This document shows positions 7,879 to 8,458 of a DNA stretch of 8,458 nt, one piece after another. The stretch comes from Clostridiales bacterium UBA4653. Lineage in GTDB: Bacteria; Bacillota; Clostridia; Oscillospirales; CAG-272. The stretch spans positions 4,478 to 12,935 of the forward strand of contig DHMB01000159.1 in NCBI GenBank assembly GCA_002405565.1, in the 5' to 3' direction. The notes under the pieces are model-generated. The model was not told the origin of the DNA, ran no database searches, and worked only from the letters and a program-made list of their open reading frames with translations. The translations under genes and the position numbers were made by a program. Positions within the stretch are counted from its first letter, which is position 1, and every line of letters begins with the position of its first letter.

Positions 7879-7907
7879 ATTTTACACAAAATATATCCGT
7901 TTTTCAA
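7879..7907 (-). promoter_or_regulatory. Promoter of the kinase-pth-mfd operon
   Basis: On the minus strand, TTGAAA (7907-7902) and TAAAAT (7884-7879) are separated by exactly 17 bp, a good match to a primary-sigma promoter. Transcription should start near 7872, giving a leader of roughly 35 nt before the kinase ATG. AT-rich sequence with A- and T-tracts lies immediately upstream (7920-7980) and could act as an UP element. No other promoter as good is visible before the first gene. Confidence 0.72.
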
Positions 7908-7978
7908 GTGCATACAGTCGATTTTAAGATAAATATTCGGAAAATAAATCTTTTTCGGAAAAATTTTTGAAAAAACTA

Positions 7979-8007
7979 TGGATATTGCGTTTTGGTTGTG
8001 ATATAAT
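7979..8007 (+). promoter_or_regulatory. Promoter of ppdK
   Basis: A perfect TATAAT at 8002-8007 is preceded by TGA (7999-8001), forming an extended -10 (TGnTATAAT). With a 17-bp spacer the -35 hexamer is TGGATA (7979-7984), four of six matches to TTGACA. Transcription should start near 8014, giving a leader of about 53 nt. The A- and T-rich tract at 7941-7975 lies just upstream and is shared with the divergent operon. This arrangement fits strong expression of a central-metabolism gene. Confidence 0.75.
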
Positions 8008-8018
8008 ATCTAATCGAA

Positions 8019-8037
8019 TAAAGTTAGCAAAACTTTA
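8019..8037 (+). repeat. Inverted repeat / small stem-loop in the ppdK leader
   Basis: TAAAGTT (8019-8025) and its exact complement AACTTTA (8031-8037) flank a five-base loop AGCAA. It starts about 5 nt after the predicted transcription start and ends 13 nt before the GGAGG. The stem is AT-rich, so it is weak. It might be a 5' mRNA-stabilising hairpin or an operator for a DNA-binding regulator. It lacks a following U-tract and is not a convincing terminator. Chance occurrence in AT-rich DNA cannot be excluded. Confidence 0.4.
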
Positions 8038-8066
8038 ATAAATAAAAAGTGGAGGAATTTCACAAA

Positions 8067-8458
8067 ATGGCAGCAAAAAAATATTGTTACCTGTTCAGCG
8101 AAGGCAACGCAAACATGCGTGAGCTTCTCGGCGGCAAGGGCGCAAACCTTGCGGAAATGACAAACATCGGTCTTCCCGTTCCTCAGGGCTTCACAATCTC
8201 GACAGAAGCCTGCACACAGTATTATGAAGACGGCAAGAAAATCAATCCTTCCATCGAAGCTGAAATAATGAGCTATATCGAAAAGATGGAAGAGATCACC
8301 GGCAAGAAGTTCGGCGATCATGAAAATCCCCTTCTCGTTTCCGTTCGTTCCGGCGCAAGAGCATCGATGCCCGGCATGATGGACACAATCCTCAACCTCG
8401 GTCTCAATGAAGACGTTGTTGACGTTATCGCAAAGAAATCCGGCAATCCCCGTTGGGC
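8067..8458 (+). CDS. ppdK: Pyruvate, phosphate dikinase, N-terminal part (3' end beyond the window)
   Basis: The enzyme reversibly converts phosphoenolpyruvate, AMP and pyrophosphate to pyruvate, ATP and phosphate. Many clostridia use it in glycolysis alongside or instead of pyruvate kinase. The window holds 130 complete codons of a protein that is normally about 870-880 residues. The visible part is the start of the ATP-grasp nucleotide-binding domain: LLGGKGANLAEM (20-31), GLPVPQGFTIST, and the hallmark LLVSVRSGARASMPGMMDT followed by ILNLGLN. The ATG is preceded by GGAGG (8051-8055) with an 11-nt spacer, at the long end of normal. Translation begins MAAKKYCYLFSEGN, typical of bacterial PPDK. 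The gene is divergent from the quality-control operon, and its codon choice (frequent GGC, CTT, CGT and AAG) looks like that of a highly expressed gene. Confidence 0.96.
   Translation, partial: MAAKKYCYLFSEGNANMRELLGGKGANLAEMTNIGLPVPQGFTISTEACTQYYEDGKKINPSIEAEIMSYIEKMEEITGKKFGDHENPLLVSVRSGARASMPGMMDTILNLGLNEDVVDVIAKKSGNPRW

Noticed and set aside
6815..7927. A 370-codon open frame on the plus strand, antisense to the kinase gene and the start of pth.
   Set aside because: It lies opposite two genes with unmistakable family motifs, its translation shows no recognisable domain, and it crosses the operon promoter region. Long antisense frames arise by chance from the codon bias of the coding strand.
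8000..8010. The near-palindrome GATATAATATC at the ppdK -10 region as a possible operator.
   Set aside because: It is made almost entirely of A and T around a consensus -10, so symmetry is expected by chance.
8019..8037. The ppdK leader hairpin as an intrinsic terminator or riboswitch.
   Set aside because: The stem is only 7 AT-rich pairs, there is no U-tract after it, and the leader of about 53 nt is too short for a known riboswitch aptamer plus expression platform.
8010..8321. A 103-codon minus-strand frame opposite the start of ppdK.
   Set aside because: It is antisense to clear PPDK sequence and covers the ppdK leader and ribosome binding site. No domain is visible in its translation.

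Overview
The window looks like chromosomal housekeeping sequence from an anaerobic, low-GC-type Gram-positive bacterium of the class Clostridia, perhaps an uncultured gut lineage related to Oscillospiraceae or Ruminococcaceae. This rests on gene content and order: pth followed by mfd and then a PrsA/SurA-like lipoprotein, a DUF5685 plus J-domain pair, and pyruvate, phosphate dikinase as a core glycolytic enzyme. Strong AGGAGG-type ribosome binding sites also fit. The base composition is moderate, and genus-level placement is not possible from what I can see.

Layout: six genes lie head to tail on the minus strand and fill almost everything from 7837 down to the left edge. In transcription order they are a fructosamine-kinase-family protein (7837-6944), peptidyl-tRNA hydrolase pth (6928-6299), transcription-repair coupling factor mfd (6297-2773), a PrsA/SurA-like lipoprotein (2690-1473), a DUF5685 protein (1469-609), and a J-domain protein with a cysteine-rich tail (612 to beyond position 1). 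The junctions are tight: 15 nt, 1 nt, 82 nt, 3 nt and a 4-base ATGA overlap, so this is very likely one operon. A good promoter (TTGAAA, 17 bp, TAAAAT) precedes the first gene. A weaker candidate promoter sits in the only larger gap, before the lipoprotein.

A 229-bp AT-rich divergent intergenic region (7838-8066) separates this operon from ppdK on the plus strand, which starts at 8067 and runs off the right edge. ppdK has its own extended -10 promoter and a leader with a 7-bp inverted repeat between the start site and the ribosome binding site.

The operon groups quality-control functions: rescue of peptidyl-tRNA (Pth), rescue of RNA polymerase stalled at DNA lesions (Mfd), extracytoplasmic folding (lipoprotein), a J-domain co-chaperone, and probable protein deglycation (fructosamine kinase family). 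Most of this is well-known biology. I see no mobile element, CRISPR array, tRNA or rRNA gene, and no convincing new defence or biosynthetic system. The parts that deserve a second look are the DUF5685/J-protein pair, the lipoprotein's catalytically degenerate and interrupted parvulin domain, the unusual nucleotide-loop region of the kinase, and the ppdK leader hairpin.
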